Source of the DNA: Dehalococcoidia bacterium
Lineage (GTDB): Bacteria > Chloroflexota > Dehalococcoidia > JAENJB01
Direction of reading: 5' to 3'
Length of the DNA: 14,895 bases
Assembly: GCA_016844565.1 (NCBI GenBank)
Contig: JAENJB010000010.1
Coordinates: 1-14,895 of the forward strand
Under the pieces are notes generated by a model. The model searched no databases, had not been told where the DNA came from, and was given only the letters and a program-made list of their open reading frames with translations. Positions 7,222 to 13,893 of this stretch are shown here, one piece after another (position 1 is the stretch's first letter; every line of letters begins with the position of its first letter). Both the position numbers and the translations under genes were made by a program.

Positions 7222-8763
7222 TTACAGCGGGATGTTGCCATGCTTCTTCTTCGGACGTTCTTCCCTCTTGTTTCGCAGCAGTTCCAGCGCCTTTATCAGC
7301 TGGGGACGTGTCTGGCGAGGGTCAATGATGATGTCGATCAGCTGCCGGGAGGCGGCATAGTAGGGTGTGTTGAAGGTGCTGCGGTACTCTTCGATGAGCC
7401 GGCCTTTGGTTGCTTCCTTATCGGCGGCCTCGGCAATGTCCTTGCGGTAGAGGATGTTAGTCGCCCCCTCGGCGCCCATGACGGCGACTTCGGCGGTGGG
7501 CCAGCCCAGGATGAGGTCGGCGCCCATGGCTTTGACACCCATGGCCACCTGGGCGCCTCCGTAGGCCTTGCGGATGATGCAGGCTATCTTGGGAACGGTA
7601 GCTTCCCTGTAGGTGTAGAGCATCTTGGCGCCGTGCCTGATGATGCCCTTGTGCTCTTCTTTCGAGCCGGGCATGTATCCGGGGACATCAACAAGGGTAA
7701 TGATGGGAATGTTGAAGCAGTCGCATGTCTGATAGAACCGGGCCGCCTTATCCGAGGCGTCGCAATCGAGGCAGCCGGCGGCCACCATGGGCTGGTTGGC
7801 GATGATGCCGACGGTGTGGCCCTCCAGGCGGCCGAAGCCGGTCACTATGTTCTTGGCGAAGTTGGCCTTCGCCTCAAGGAAATCGCCGTTATCGAGGACC
7901 TTCTTGATTATCTGGCGCATATCGAACACCTGCCGCGGGTCATCGGGCACTATCTCTAGCAGGCTCTCTTCGCTGCGGTCAAAGGCATCGGCCGTCTTGA
8001 CCACGGGGGGGGCGTCCTTGTAGCTTGATGGGAGGAAGGACAGCAGGCGTTTCACCTGCTCCAGGCAATCCTCGTCGCTCCTGACCACAAAGTCGCACAC
8101 GCCGGAGATTCTACTCTGGGGCCTGGCGCCGCCCAGGTCCTGCATGGTGATTTCCTCTCCGGTGACCTGCTTGATGACCTCCGGGCCGGTGATGAACATC
8201 TGGCTGGTGCCTTCGACCATGAAGATGAAATCGGTGAGCGCCGGAGAGTAGACCCCGCCGCCGGCACAGTTCCCCATGATGACGGATATCTGCGGCACCA
8301 CGCCAGAGGCGTCGATGTTCTCGGCGAAGATGAGGCTGTAAGTGCCGGTGCCCTCCTGTATCCTGGCGCCACCGGAGTCCACCAGGCCCACTACCGGGGC
8401 ATGGGCCTCCTGGGCGATTCTCATCAGGTTGACTATCTTCATGGCGTGGGTGTGGCCGACGGTGCCGCCCAATACGGTGAAATCCTGGGCGTAGGCATAG
8501 ACCGTTCGTCCGTTCACCTTTCCGTATCCAGTGACTACGCCGTCTCCGTAGGGGCGCCTCTTGTCCATTCCGAAGTCGTGACACTGGTGCTGGGCAAAAG
8601 CGTTCAGTTCGACAAACGTCCCTTCGTCGTAGAACTTAGCCAGCCTCTCCCGAGCGGTGAGCTTGCCCTCTTTGTGCTGTTTTTCGATGGCCTGAGGGCT
8701 CTCTCCGGCCCTGGCTTTGGCTTCCTGTTCCTTGAGCTTCTCGACTTCTTCTTTCATGCCCAT
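7222..8763 (-). CDS. Acyl-CoA carboxylase carboxyltransferase subunit (propionyl-CoA carboxylase beta / methylmalonyl-CoA decarboxylase alpha family)
   Basis: This is the carboxyltransferase that moves carboxyl groups between biotin and an acyl-CoA, working with a biotin carboxylase and carrier protein not encoded here, or with a membrane decarboxylase complex. The 513-aa length and two crotonase-like halves are normal. The N-half has LVDSGGARIQEG (127-137) and GNCAGGGVYSPALTDF. The C-half has QPMVAAGCLDCDASDKAARF, LVDVPGYMPG and the RKAYGGA oxyanion loop (398-404). It ends in the family-typical KKHGNIPL. Two positions are odd: GGAQVAM (404-408) where relatives usually read GGAY followed by D or I, and ARPQSRISGV where ART-H-x3-SG is usual. 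Substrate is therefore unassigned. It starts 13 bases after the amidohydrolase stop; its AGAGGA ribosome-binding site overlaps that stop, indicating coupled translation. Confidence 0.92.
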   Translation of the reverse strand: MGMKEEVEKLKEQEAKARAGESPQAIEKQHKEGKLTARERLAKFYDEGTFVELNAFAQHQCHDFGMDKRRPYGDGVVTGYGKVNGRTVYAYAQDFTVLGGTVGHTHAMKIVNLMRIAQEAHAPVVGLVDSGGARIQEGTGTYSLIFAENIDASGVVPQISVIMGNCAGGGVYSPALTDFIFMVEGTSQMFITGPEVIKQVTGEEITMQDLGGARPQSRISGVCDFVVRSDEDCLEQVKRLLSFLPSSYKDAPPVVKTADAFDRSEESLLEIVPDDPRQVFDMRQIIKKVLDNGDFLEAKANFAKNIVTGFGRLEGHTVGIIANQPMVAAGCLDCDASDKAARFYQTCDCFNIPIITLVDVPGYMPGSKEEHKGIIRHGAKMLYTYREATVPKIACIIRKAYGGAQVAMGVKAMGADLILGWPTAEVAVMGAEGATNILYRKDIAEAADKEATKGRLIEEYRSTFNTPYYAASRQLIDIIIDPRQTRPQLIKALELLRNKREERPKKKHGNIPL

Positions 8764-8776
8764 CGTGTCAATTCCT

Positions 8777-9892
8777 CTAGACCTCGGCCAGGTTAATGCG
8801 CCACTCTTTCAGGTTGACCCCGGATCTCTCCAGTTCCGGGCCGAGGATGCGGATTGTATTCTTCCAGAGGAGCTTCTCCAGGATGCCCTCTCTGTAATCC
8901 AGTTGGTACTGCTGGTACAGTATTCCGCTGAGCGGGAAGAGGTTGAACTCCGAGCCGAACATATACTTGTCCTGCTGGCGCCGGTTCAGCTCATACCAGG
9001 TCTTCGGGACGTTTATCGGCATGTATTCCGGCCACATACCTGACAGCTCACGGTAGCAGTTCCCCTTATGCCGGCACACCAGCACGGCGTCCTCGTCACG
9101 CCCTTCGGCGGGGTGCAGCAGGATCATCTTGAGCTTTGGGAAATCCGCTGCCACATCATCAAAGTCCGGGATGACATTCATGGTGTACTTCAGTTTTACT
9201 CCCAGGCCTCCGGGAGCCCCGCCTCCAAGTCCGGTGTAGCCGGTGTGGAATTGCACTGGGGCTTCCATTTCTTGCAGGAGGTCCCAGAGAGGATAGAACT
9301 GCCTGTCGCTGATCATGAAAGCCTGACCGGTCTGCTGGAACTTGAGGCCGATCAACTTGAGCTTCTTGATGGCCCTCTCTGCCTCCTCCAAGGCTTTCTT
9401 GCCCTTCCAGGGGTCGACAGAGCCCCAGGCGGCGATGACCACATCGGGGAACCTGTCTCTCAGGCTGGCCATATAGTCGTTGGTGTTGGACTGATACAGC
9501 TCATCGGGCCCGTACGGGGGACGGAGGCCCATTGTGGTCTCGGCGTCCCATCCCACGGGAGTAGTTGCAACGCCGAGCTCGCGGTAAACCTGCACCCATT
9601 CTTCGTCAGTAGGTGCTTCCGCGGTTATCGTTTCCGCGGTCACATTTTCTTTGTTGTAAAGGTACTTCTCCAGATGGGGTCTGAAACGGCCCAGGCTTTT
9701 CCAGCCTGTCTTGGTGTAAGGATGGCAATGCACATCTATAGGTCTGGGTAGCCCTTTCCTCTTTTCTTTTAGCATTGCTTTCAGTTCTTCCCCGGTGGGG
9801 CGGTGAAAGGGTTGCTTTCTGATCTCCTTGTCCAGCCTCTTCTTCGTTTCCTCGTCCATCTCCAACAGGCCATACCGTTTCTTGTCTGCCAT
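8777..9892 (-). CDS. Amidohydrolase-2 family protein (ACMSD / resorcylate decarboxylase-like fold), unknown substrate
   Basis: This is a metal-dependent TIM-barrel hydrolase or decarboxylase of the amidohydrolase superfamily, probably cytoplasmic (no signal peptide or membrane segment seen). In the 371 residues, the metal-binding H-x-H is DVHCHP (H55, H57). Further histidines are in QFHTGYT (H216) and LLHPAEG (H260). The usual C-terminal GSD metal/proton aspartate is replaced by glutamate in MFGSEFN (E315). A charged N-terminal stretch of about 45 residues precedes the barrel. AAGGAG lies 8 bases before the ATG. It is followed by the carboxyltransferase gene after 13 bases and preceded by the SDR gene and repeat C. 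Context suggests catabolism of a carboxylic acid or acyl-CoA compound, but the substrate cannot be named. Confidence 0.85.
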   Translation of the reverse strand: MADKKRYGLLEMDEETKKRLDKEIRKQPFHRPTGEELKAMLKEKRKGLPRPIDVHCHPYTKTGWKSLGRFRPHLEKYLYNKENVTAETITAEAPTDEEWVQVYRELGVATTPVGWDAETTMGLRPPYGPDELYQSNTNDYMASLRDRFPDVVIAAWGSVDPWKGKKALEEAERAIKKLKLIGLKFQQTGQAFMISDRQFYPLWDLLQEMEAPVQFHTGYTGLGGGAPGGLGVKLKYTMNVIPDFDDVAADFPKLKMILLHPAEGRDEDAVLVCRHKGNCYRELSGMWPEYMPINVPKTWYELNRRQQDKYMFGSEFNLFPLSGILYQQYQLDYREGILEKLLWKNTIRILGPELERSGVNLKEWRINLAEV

Positions 9893-9950
9893 CCTGCTTG
9901 CTCCTTTCTTACTTTGTGTCCGCTATGAAAGCGTTTATCAGGGGGCGTCT

Positions 9951-10012
9951 TAGAGGGGCGTAGCCCCTCTAGCACAACACGTCCCCCTCTCTCCTTTAAA
10001 GGAGAGAGGGGG
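9951..10012. repeat. Composite intergenic palindromic element C
   Basis: There are two adjacent perfect hairpins. The first is TAGAGGGGC (9951-9959) / GCCCCTCTA (9963-9971) with a 3-base loop. The second is a 30-bp perfect palindrome with 15-base arms at 9983-9997 and 9998-10012 (CCCCCTCTCTCCTTT and its complement). It lies between the SDR gene and the downstream amidohydrolase gene on the minus strand. It shares the 15-mer ACGTCCCCCTCTCTC and a GCCCC hairpin with element A, arranged in the opposite order. No T-run follows on the minus strand, so it is not a typical Rho-independent terminator. Confidence 0.8.
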
Positions 10013-10035
10013 CTAGGGGGTAAGAGGTTATCAAG

Positions 10036-10824
10036 CTACATCATGGTGAAGCCGCCATCCACACTGAGTGTCTGGCCGGTGATGTAAGAAGCGGCGTCGG
10101 AAGCCAGGAAGACCACCGCATTGGCGATATCCTCGGGTTGCCCGAGCCTGCCCAGCGGATAGAGCTTGGACCATTCCTTCTGTTTCTCGGGGGTCAGGAA
10201 GCTCATGGCTTCATGCCACAGGCTTTCCTTGCCGATGTCTTCCGGTTTGGCGGGGACGACCACCCCGGGGCATACAGAGTTGAGGTTGATTCCGTAGCGA
10301 CCATACTCTCTGGCCAGGGCCTTGGTAAGTGCGATGACTCCGCCCTTGGTGCCGGAGTAGACAGCCTCGCGAGGCTCGCCCATCCGGCCGGCGTCCGAGC
10401 CGATGTTAACCACCTTGCCGTATTTTCGCTCCACCATGTGATCGATAACGGCGCGGCAGGTGTTGATGACGCTCCAGAAATTGAGGTTTATCTCCTTTAC
10501 CCAGTCCTCCCTGGGTTTCTGGGCGAAGAAGAGGTCCCTGGTCCAGCCCACGTTGTTCACCAGGACGTCTACTTTCCCATTGATCTCAATGGCCTGCTTC
10601 ACTAGCGCCTGGACGGAGTCCCAATTGGTGACATCGCACTGAACGACGGTCGCCTTGGCTCCCAGGGCTTTGGCCTGGTCGGCAACCTTCTGTCCCTGTC
10701 CCGGGTCGATTTCGGCGATGACGATGCTCGCCTTTTCCCTGGCGAAACCGAGGGCGATACCGCGCCCTATGTTAGAGCCCCCTCCAGTGACAATGACCGA
10801 TTTCCCGGCTAGTCCGAGTTCCAT
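10036..10824 (-). CDS. Short-chain dehydrogenase/reductase (classical SDR, likely NAD-dependent)
   Basis: This oxidoreductase interconverts an alcohol and a ketone; the substrate is unknown. All classical SDR features are present in 262 residues: TGGGSNIG (13-20) dinucleotide loop, NNVG (90-93), catalytic S143 and Y156-S-G-T-K160, PG motif (CPGVV, 185-189) and C-terminal ASDAASYITGQTLSVDGGF. Acidic residues at the end of the second strand (AEID, 37-40) suggest NAD(H) rather than NADP(H). The resemblance to hydroxyacyl-CoA-type SDRs, and the downstream amidohydrolase and acyl-CoA carboxyltransferase genes, hint at fatty- or alicyclic-acid metabolism, which is inference. A strong AAAGGAGG Shine-Dalgarno sequence (10833-10840) fixes the start. 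The SRP RNA gene ends about 65 bases upstream on the same strand with no obvious terminator between them. Confidence 0.93.
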   Translation of the reverse strand: MELGLAGKSVIVTGGGSNIGRGIALGFAREKASIVIAEIDPGQGQKVADQAKALGAKATVVQCDVTNWDSVQALVKQAIEINGKVDVLVNNVGWTRDLFFAQKPREDWVKEINLNFWSVINTCRAVIDHMVERKYGKVVNIGSDAGRMGEPREAVYSGTKGGVIALTKALAREYGRYGINLNSVCPGVVVPAKPEDIGKESLWHEAMSFLTPEKQKEWSKLYPLGRLGQPEDIANAVVFLASDAASYITGQTLSVDGGFTMM

Positions 10825-10891
10825 GTTTGCGGCCTCCTTTTGTTGATATTATTGTTTTTCAGGTGGCTGCTCTGTGCCGGTTTTGCTTTAT

Positions 10892-11159
10892 GGTCGTGCA
10901 CCTGCTGTCGTTCTCCACATCCAGCTTACCGCGGCCAGACAACTCCGGCCAGGGATCCCTGTAACACCCAGAGGTGGCTACGTACCGCTGCTTCCTTCCG
11001 GACCTGACGGGGTTGGTAGTGCTCTGCCGCACAGGCCCCAACCATCAACGTTTCTTAACCACGGCAGTCCTCGAAGTGACGGGACCTCGAGCAGGAGTTC
11101 AACCCCGCTATAGCGGATTGCGGGTACAGGGCACCGCTAGCTCCCCGTCTAGCACGACC
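10892..11159 (-). ncRNA. ffs: Signal recognition particle RNA, long Bacillus-type with Alu domain
   Basis: This RNA scaffolds the signal recognition particle (with Ffh) for co-translational membrane targeting. The helix 8 core GTCAGGTCCGGAAGGAAGCAGC, with its GGAA tetraloop, reads on the minus strand at 11008-10987. The 5' part (about 11159-11100) closely follows the Alu domain of Bacillus scRNA, including the GGTGCCCTGTACC segment. The ends GGTCGTGC (11159-11152) and GCACGACC (10899-10892) form the closing stem, giving about 268 nt. This is far longer than the roughly 110-nt 4.5S RNA. Ends are approximate; the promoter predicts a 5' end at about 11160. The identity rests on remembered family sequences. 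Confidence 0.95.
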
Positions 11160-11165
11160 TCGCAA

Positions 11166-11194
11166 ATTCTAAAGATTAGCTTCCCTATTGTCAA
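11166..11194 (-). promoter_or_regulatory. Strong sigma-70 type promoter for the SRP RNA gene
   Basis: On the minus strand there is TTGACA (11194-11189), a 17-bp spacer, then TAGAAT (11171-11166). Initiation 6-7 bases later falls at about 11160, exactly at the SRP RNA 5' end. This near-consensus promoter fits a highly expressed stable RNA. Confidence 0.8.
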
Positions 11195-11248
11195 GGAAAG
11201 ACAGATAGGAAGACTCCGGCGAGAGCCGAACTGGCATCACCTTAACGC

Positions 11249-11277
11249 TTGACGGAAAAGGACAAATGAGATAGGCT
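11249..11277 (+). promoter_or_regulatory. Candidate promoter for aroH-aroF
   Basis: TTGACG (11249-11254), 17 bp, then TAGGCT (11272-11277). The -10 box matches poorly. Initiation near 11284 would give a leader of about 85 bases that contains a small hairpin, CGGCG-CGCCG, near 11310-11325. No known riboswitch or leader-peptide attenuator is recognised there. Confidence 0.35.
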
Positions 11278-11369
11278 TATGCCCACTTTCAGAAGCGGCC
11301 TTTTACCTTCGGCGGCGTTCGCCGGGGGACTTGGCTGGAAATCAATAGCGAGGAAGTAATGAGTTAGCA

Positions 11370-11732
11370 ATGTGGTGTCGGGGTATAAGGGGAGCCACCA
11401 CATGTGGAGCGAATACGAAGGAGGACATCTTGGAGGCGACCAGGGAGTTGCTTCTGAGAATGGTTGAGGCCAATGCGGTGACCACCGAGGATGTGGGCAG
11501 CATTATCCTCACCACCACCACCGACCTCAACGCCGAGTTTCCGGCGGTGGCCGCCCGCGAGTTGGGGTGGACGGAAATGGCCCTTCTTTGCGGGCATGAG
11601 ATGGCTGTCCAGGGCGCCCTGGGGCGGTGTATTCGCGTGCTGATGCTGGTCAATACCGAGAAACAGGCGGGTGATCTGGTCCATGTCTATCTCAGGGGTG
11701 CGACAAGTCTGAGGGCTCAGAACCACAAGTAG
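11370..11732 (+). CDS. aroH: Chorismate mutase, AroH class (monofunctional)
   Basis: It rearranges chorismate to prephenate, the branch point to phenylalanine and tyrosine, as a trimeric cytoplasmic enzyme. The 120-residue protein matches Bacillus subtilis AroH in length and in active-site residues: R7 in RGIRGATT, F57, R63, C74, E77 in the HEM segment, R89 in RCIRV and Y107 in HVYL. The numbering differs by one after residue 66 because of a single-residue gap. The start ATG is set by RGIRGATT; AGGAAG lies about 13 bases upstream, a rather long spacing. The gene is followed 17 bases later by the DAHP synthase gene, so the first and the branch-point steps of aromatic amino acid synthesis are co-expressed. 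Confidence 0.95.
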   Translation: MWCRGIRGATTCGANTKEDILEATRELLLRMVEANAVTTEDVGSIILTTTTDLNAEFPAVAARELGWTEMALLCGHEMAVQGALGRCIRVLMLVNTEKQAGDLVHVYLRGATSLRAQNHK

Positions 11733-11749
11733 CTAGTAAAGGAAATACG

Positions 11750-12775
11750 ATGCTGGTCATAATGAGCAAGGAAGCTGGCGAAGGTGAGATCGAGGGTGTG
11801 CTGGCGAAGCTGACGGCGCTGGATCTTCACGGGCACCTCTCTCGCGGTATGGAGAGGACAGTGATCGGGGTGATCGGGCAGACCTACCCTGAGTTGCGTG
11901 ACACTCTCGAACTGCTGCCTGGCGTGGAGGATGTTATTCCTATTTCGCGACCGTACAAGCTATCGAGCCGCGAGTTCCAGCCGGAGGATAGTCTGGTCAA
12001 GGTGGGCTCTCTCACCATCGGTGGTAATGAAGTGGTCGTTATCGCCGGACCGTGCGCCACCGAGACCGAGGAGCAGGTCATGTCCACCGCCCGGGCGGTC
12101 AAGGCTGCCGGAGCTCATATCTTTCGTGGTGGAGCTTTCAAACCCAGCACCTCTCCCTACCAGTTTCGCGGGTTAGGCAAAGAGGGTCTCCGCATGCTGG
12201 CTCAGGCCAGGAAGGAAACGGGGCTGCCGATAATCACCGAGGTACTCGCTCCGAGCGACGTAGATGTGGTAGCTCAATACGCTGATATTCTGCAGATCGG
12301 CACCCGAAACATGCAGAACTTCGTTCTTCTGGAGGAAGCGGGTAATAGTCAGAAGCCGGTAATGCTGAAGAGGGGCATGTCAGCCACCATACAGGAGTGG
12401 TTGCTCTCGGCGGAGTATATTCTGGCCAGGGGCAACCGGAAGGTTATCCTCTGTGAGCGCGGCATCAGGACCTTCGAGACCTATACTCGCAATACTATGG
12501 ACATCAGCGCCATACCCATTGTGGAGAAAGTGAGCCATTTGCCTCTTATTGCCGACCCGAGCCATGGAACGGGGAAATGGTACCTGGTAGCTCCTCTCGC
12601 GCTGGCTGCCGTTGCGGCCGGGGCAGATGGTCTCATGATAGAGGTCCACCCGAACCCGGACCAGGCGCTCAAGGATGGAGCCCAGTCGCTCACCTTTGAT
12701 AACTTCGCAAGGCTGATGCAGCAAGTAGCGCCGGTGGTGGCTGCGGTGGGGCGGAAGCTGGCCGGGACACTGTGA
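11750..12775 (+). CDS. aroF: 3-deoxy-7-phosphoheptulonate (DAHP) synthase, type I-beta with N-terminal regulatory domain
   Basis: It condenses phosphoenolpyruvate and erythrose 4-phosphate into DAHP, the entry step of the shikimate pathway. Residues 1 to about 80 form a ferredoxin-like (ACT-like) domain, as in the Thermotoga maritima enzyme, where such a domain mediates tyrosine/phenylalanine feedback. The barrel carries the metal ligands C102 (AGPC), H272 (DPSH), E298 (IEVHP) and D309, together with ARN-type QIGTRNMQNF, LLKRG-type VMLKRGM and CERGIRTFE. The normally conserved KPRTSP motif reads K131-P-S133-T-S-P here, losing the arginine that binds erythrose 4-phosphate in relatives (codon AGC, 12146-12148). 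AAAGGA lies 6 bases before the ATG. The gene ends at a strong terminator. Confidence 0.95.
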   Translation: MLVIMSKEAGEGEIEGVLAKLTALDLHGHLSRGMERTVIGVIGQTYPELRDTLELLPGVEDVIPISRPYKLSSREFQPEDSLVKVGSLTIGGNEVVVIAGPCATETEEQVMSTARAVKAAGAHIFRGGAFKPSTSPYQFRGLGKEGLRMLAQARKETGLPIITEVLAPSDVDVVAQYADILQIGTRNMQNFVLLEEAGNSQKPVMLKRGMSATIQEWLLSAEYILARGNRKVILCERGIRTFETYTRNTMDISAIPIVEKVSHLPLIADPSHGTGKWYLVAPLALAAVAAGADGLMIEVHPNPDQALKDGAQSLTFDNFARLMQQVAPVVAAVGRKLAGTL

Positions 12776-12796
12776 ACCAGAGTGTCGAGTGAGTGG

Positions 12797-12824
12797 GCCC
12801 TGGGAGTATCTCCCGGGGCTTTTT
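12797..12824 (+). terminator. Rho-independent terminator after aroF
   Basis: A 10-bp stem, GCCCTGGGAG (12797-12806) / CTCCCGGGGC (12810-12819) with a TAT loop and one T-G pair, is followed by five T residues (12820-12824). It ends the aroH-aroF transcript. Its T-run lies only 5 bases before the ribF ATG. Confidence 0.85.
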
Positions 12825-12829
12825 AGATT

Positions 12830-13756
12830 ATGCTTCTGATAGAGGAAGAGCTCAAGCGGCTTGTTCCCGAGAGGGATACCATCCTTGCTGTTGGTGTGTT
12901 TGACGGCGTTCATCTGGGCCACCAGCAGATCATAGCCCGGCTGCGCGAACGGGCTGCTGCAGGAGGCTTTCTCGCCGGTGTGGTCACCTTTCGCCAGCAC
13001 CCCGAGACGGTGTTCACGGGACGGAAGGTGGCGCTTTTGACGACGCTGGCAGAGAAGGTCCGTCTACTGCGGAGCATCGGTGTAGAGTTGGTGGCAACTC
13101 TGTCTTTCACCCCAGCCCTGGCCGGACTGCCTGCCCTTGAGTTTGTCAACTTGCTACAAAAGTACATGCGGATGCGAGGATTGATAATTGGGGAGGACTT
13201 CGCGTTGGGAAGGGGCAGGGAAGGGGACATTGACATGCTCCGGCATCTGAGCCAGGGGATGGGTTTCTCTCTGGAGGTGGTGCCGCCCAAGATGATTGAT
13301 GGTGAGGTGGTGAGCAGTTCCTCCATTCGGCAGGCGCTGGTGGCGGGGAACATATCTAAAGTGAATAAGTTTCTGGGACGCCCTTTCAGCCTCAGGGGGC
13401 AGGTTATCCTGGGACGTGAGGTGGGACGGACACTGGGTTTCCCAACTGCCAACCTTTCCCTAGATGCCGAGCAGGCCCTTCCCGCCGACGGCGTCTATGC
13501 CACCTGGGCCTATCCCGACCAGTCCCGCCATCCTTCGGTTACCAATATAGGCATTCGGCCCACCTTTGGGGGCGGGGATCGCACGGTAGAGGTGTTCATC
13601 CTGGATTTTCACGGCAATCTCTACGGGGGCGAGTTGAAGATCGAGGTGGTGCAGCGTATCAGGGACGAGGTGCGTTTCGACACGCCCGAAGACCTGAAGG
13701 CGCAGGTAGCTAAGGACATAGAGAAGGCCAGGAGGCTACTCAAGAAGGCGGAGTGA
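12830..13756 (+). CDS. ribF: Bifunctional riboflavin kinase / FAD synthetase
   Basis: It converts riboflavin to FMN and FMN to FAD in the cytoplasm. The 308-aa length is typical. The N-terminal adenylyltransferase domain shows GVFDGVHLGHQ with the HLGH nucleotidyl-transfer motif (28-31), the GEDFALGRGREGD segment (121-133) and SSSSIR (162-167). The C-terminal kinase domain shows GRTLGFPTANL (199-209), NIGIRPTFGG (239-248) and VEVFILDF with the presumed catalytic E254. The start is fixed because the preceding in-frame codon but one is TAG. No Shine-Dalgarno sequence is present: the preceding 10 bases are the T-run of the aroF terminator and AGATT. No FMN riboswitch is seen. Expression therefore depends on read-through or an unusual promoter. 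Confidence 0.95.
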   Translation: MLLIEEELKRLVPERDTILAVGVFDGVHLGHQQIIARLRERAAAGGFLAGVVTFRQHPETVFTGRKVALLTTLAEKVRLLRSIGVELVATLSFTPALAGLPALEFVNLLQKYMRMRGLIIGEDFALGRGREGDIDMLRHLSQGMGFSLEVVPPKMIDGEVVSSSSIRQALVAGNISKVNKFLGRPFSLRGQVILGREVGRTLGFPTANLSLDAEQALPADGVYATWAYPDQSRHPSVTNIGIRPTFGGGDRTVEVFILDFHGNLYGGELKIEVVQRIRDEVRFDTPEDLKAQVAKDIEKARRLLKKAE

Positions 13757-13772
13757 TTCTCCCCGCCTCTCT

Positions 13773-13871
13773 GTCATTGCGAGGAGTCCCGATATAATCG
13801 GGATGACGAAGCAATCTCAGAAGGAGTGTTGTGGGATTGCCGCGCCCCGATAAATTGGGGCTCGCAATGAC
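13773..13871. repeat. Nested inverted-repeat element D (GTCATTGCGAG family)
   Basis: Terminal inverted repeats GTCATTGCGAG (13773-13783) and CTCGCAATGAC (13861-13871) are identical to those of element B. Inside are the hairpin TCCCGAT-ata-ATCGGGA (13787-13803), the inner motif GACGAAGCAATCTC (13805-13818), a degenerate partner GATTGC (13835-13840) and a GCCCC/GGGGC hairpin (13844-13861). It fills the ribF-tyrS spacer. No protein is encoded. Confidence 0.85.
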
Positions 13872-13893
13872 GGGGGATAGGAAAGGGTAGACT

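Noticed and set aside
7129..7959. 276-codon open frame on the plus strand opposite the carboxyltransferase gene
   Set aside because: It is antisense to a gene with full family motifs, its predicted protein shows no recognisable domain, and it begins inside repeat element B. High G+C genes often leave such open shadows.
937..10012. Repeats A to D as a CRISPR array
   Set aside because: Copies are thousands of bases apart in separate intergenic regions, are internally symmetrical and of unequal length, with no regular spacers and no cas genes.
9951..10012. Element C as a Rho-independent terminator of the SDR gene
   Set aside because: The hairpins are strong, but neither is followed by a T-run on the minus strand, and the same modules occur in a divergent spacer (element A) where a terminator is not expected.
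11195..11369. T-box, trp-type attenuator or leader peptide before aroH
   Set aside because: No T-box sequence, no run of aromatic codons in a small frame and no alternative terminator hairpin with a T-run could be found; only a small GC hairpin is present.
12776..12829. FMN riboswitch before ribF
   Set aside because: The 54-base spacer is too short and holds only a simple terminator hairpin. None of the conserved RFN-element sequence is seen here or in the end of aroF.
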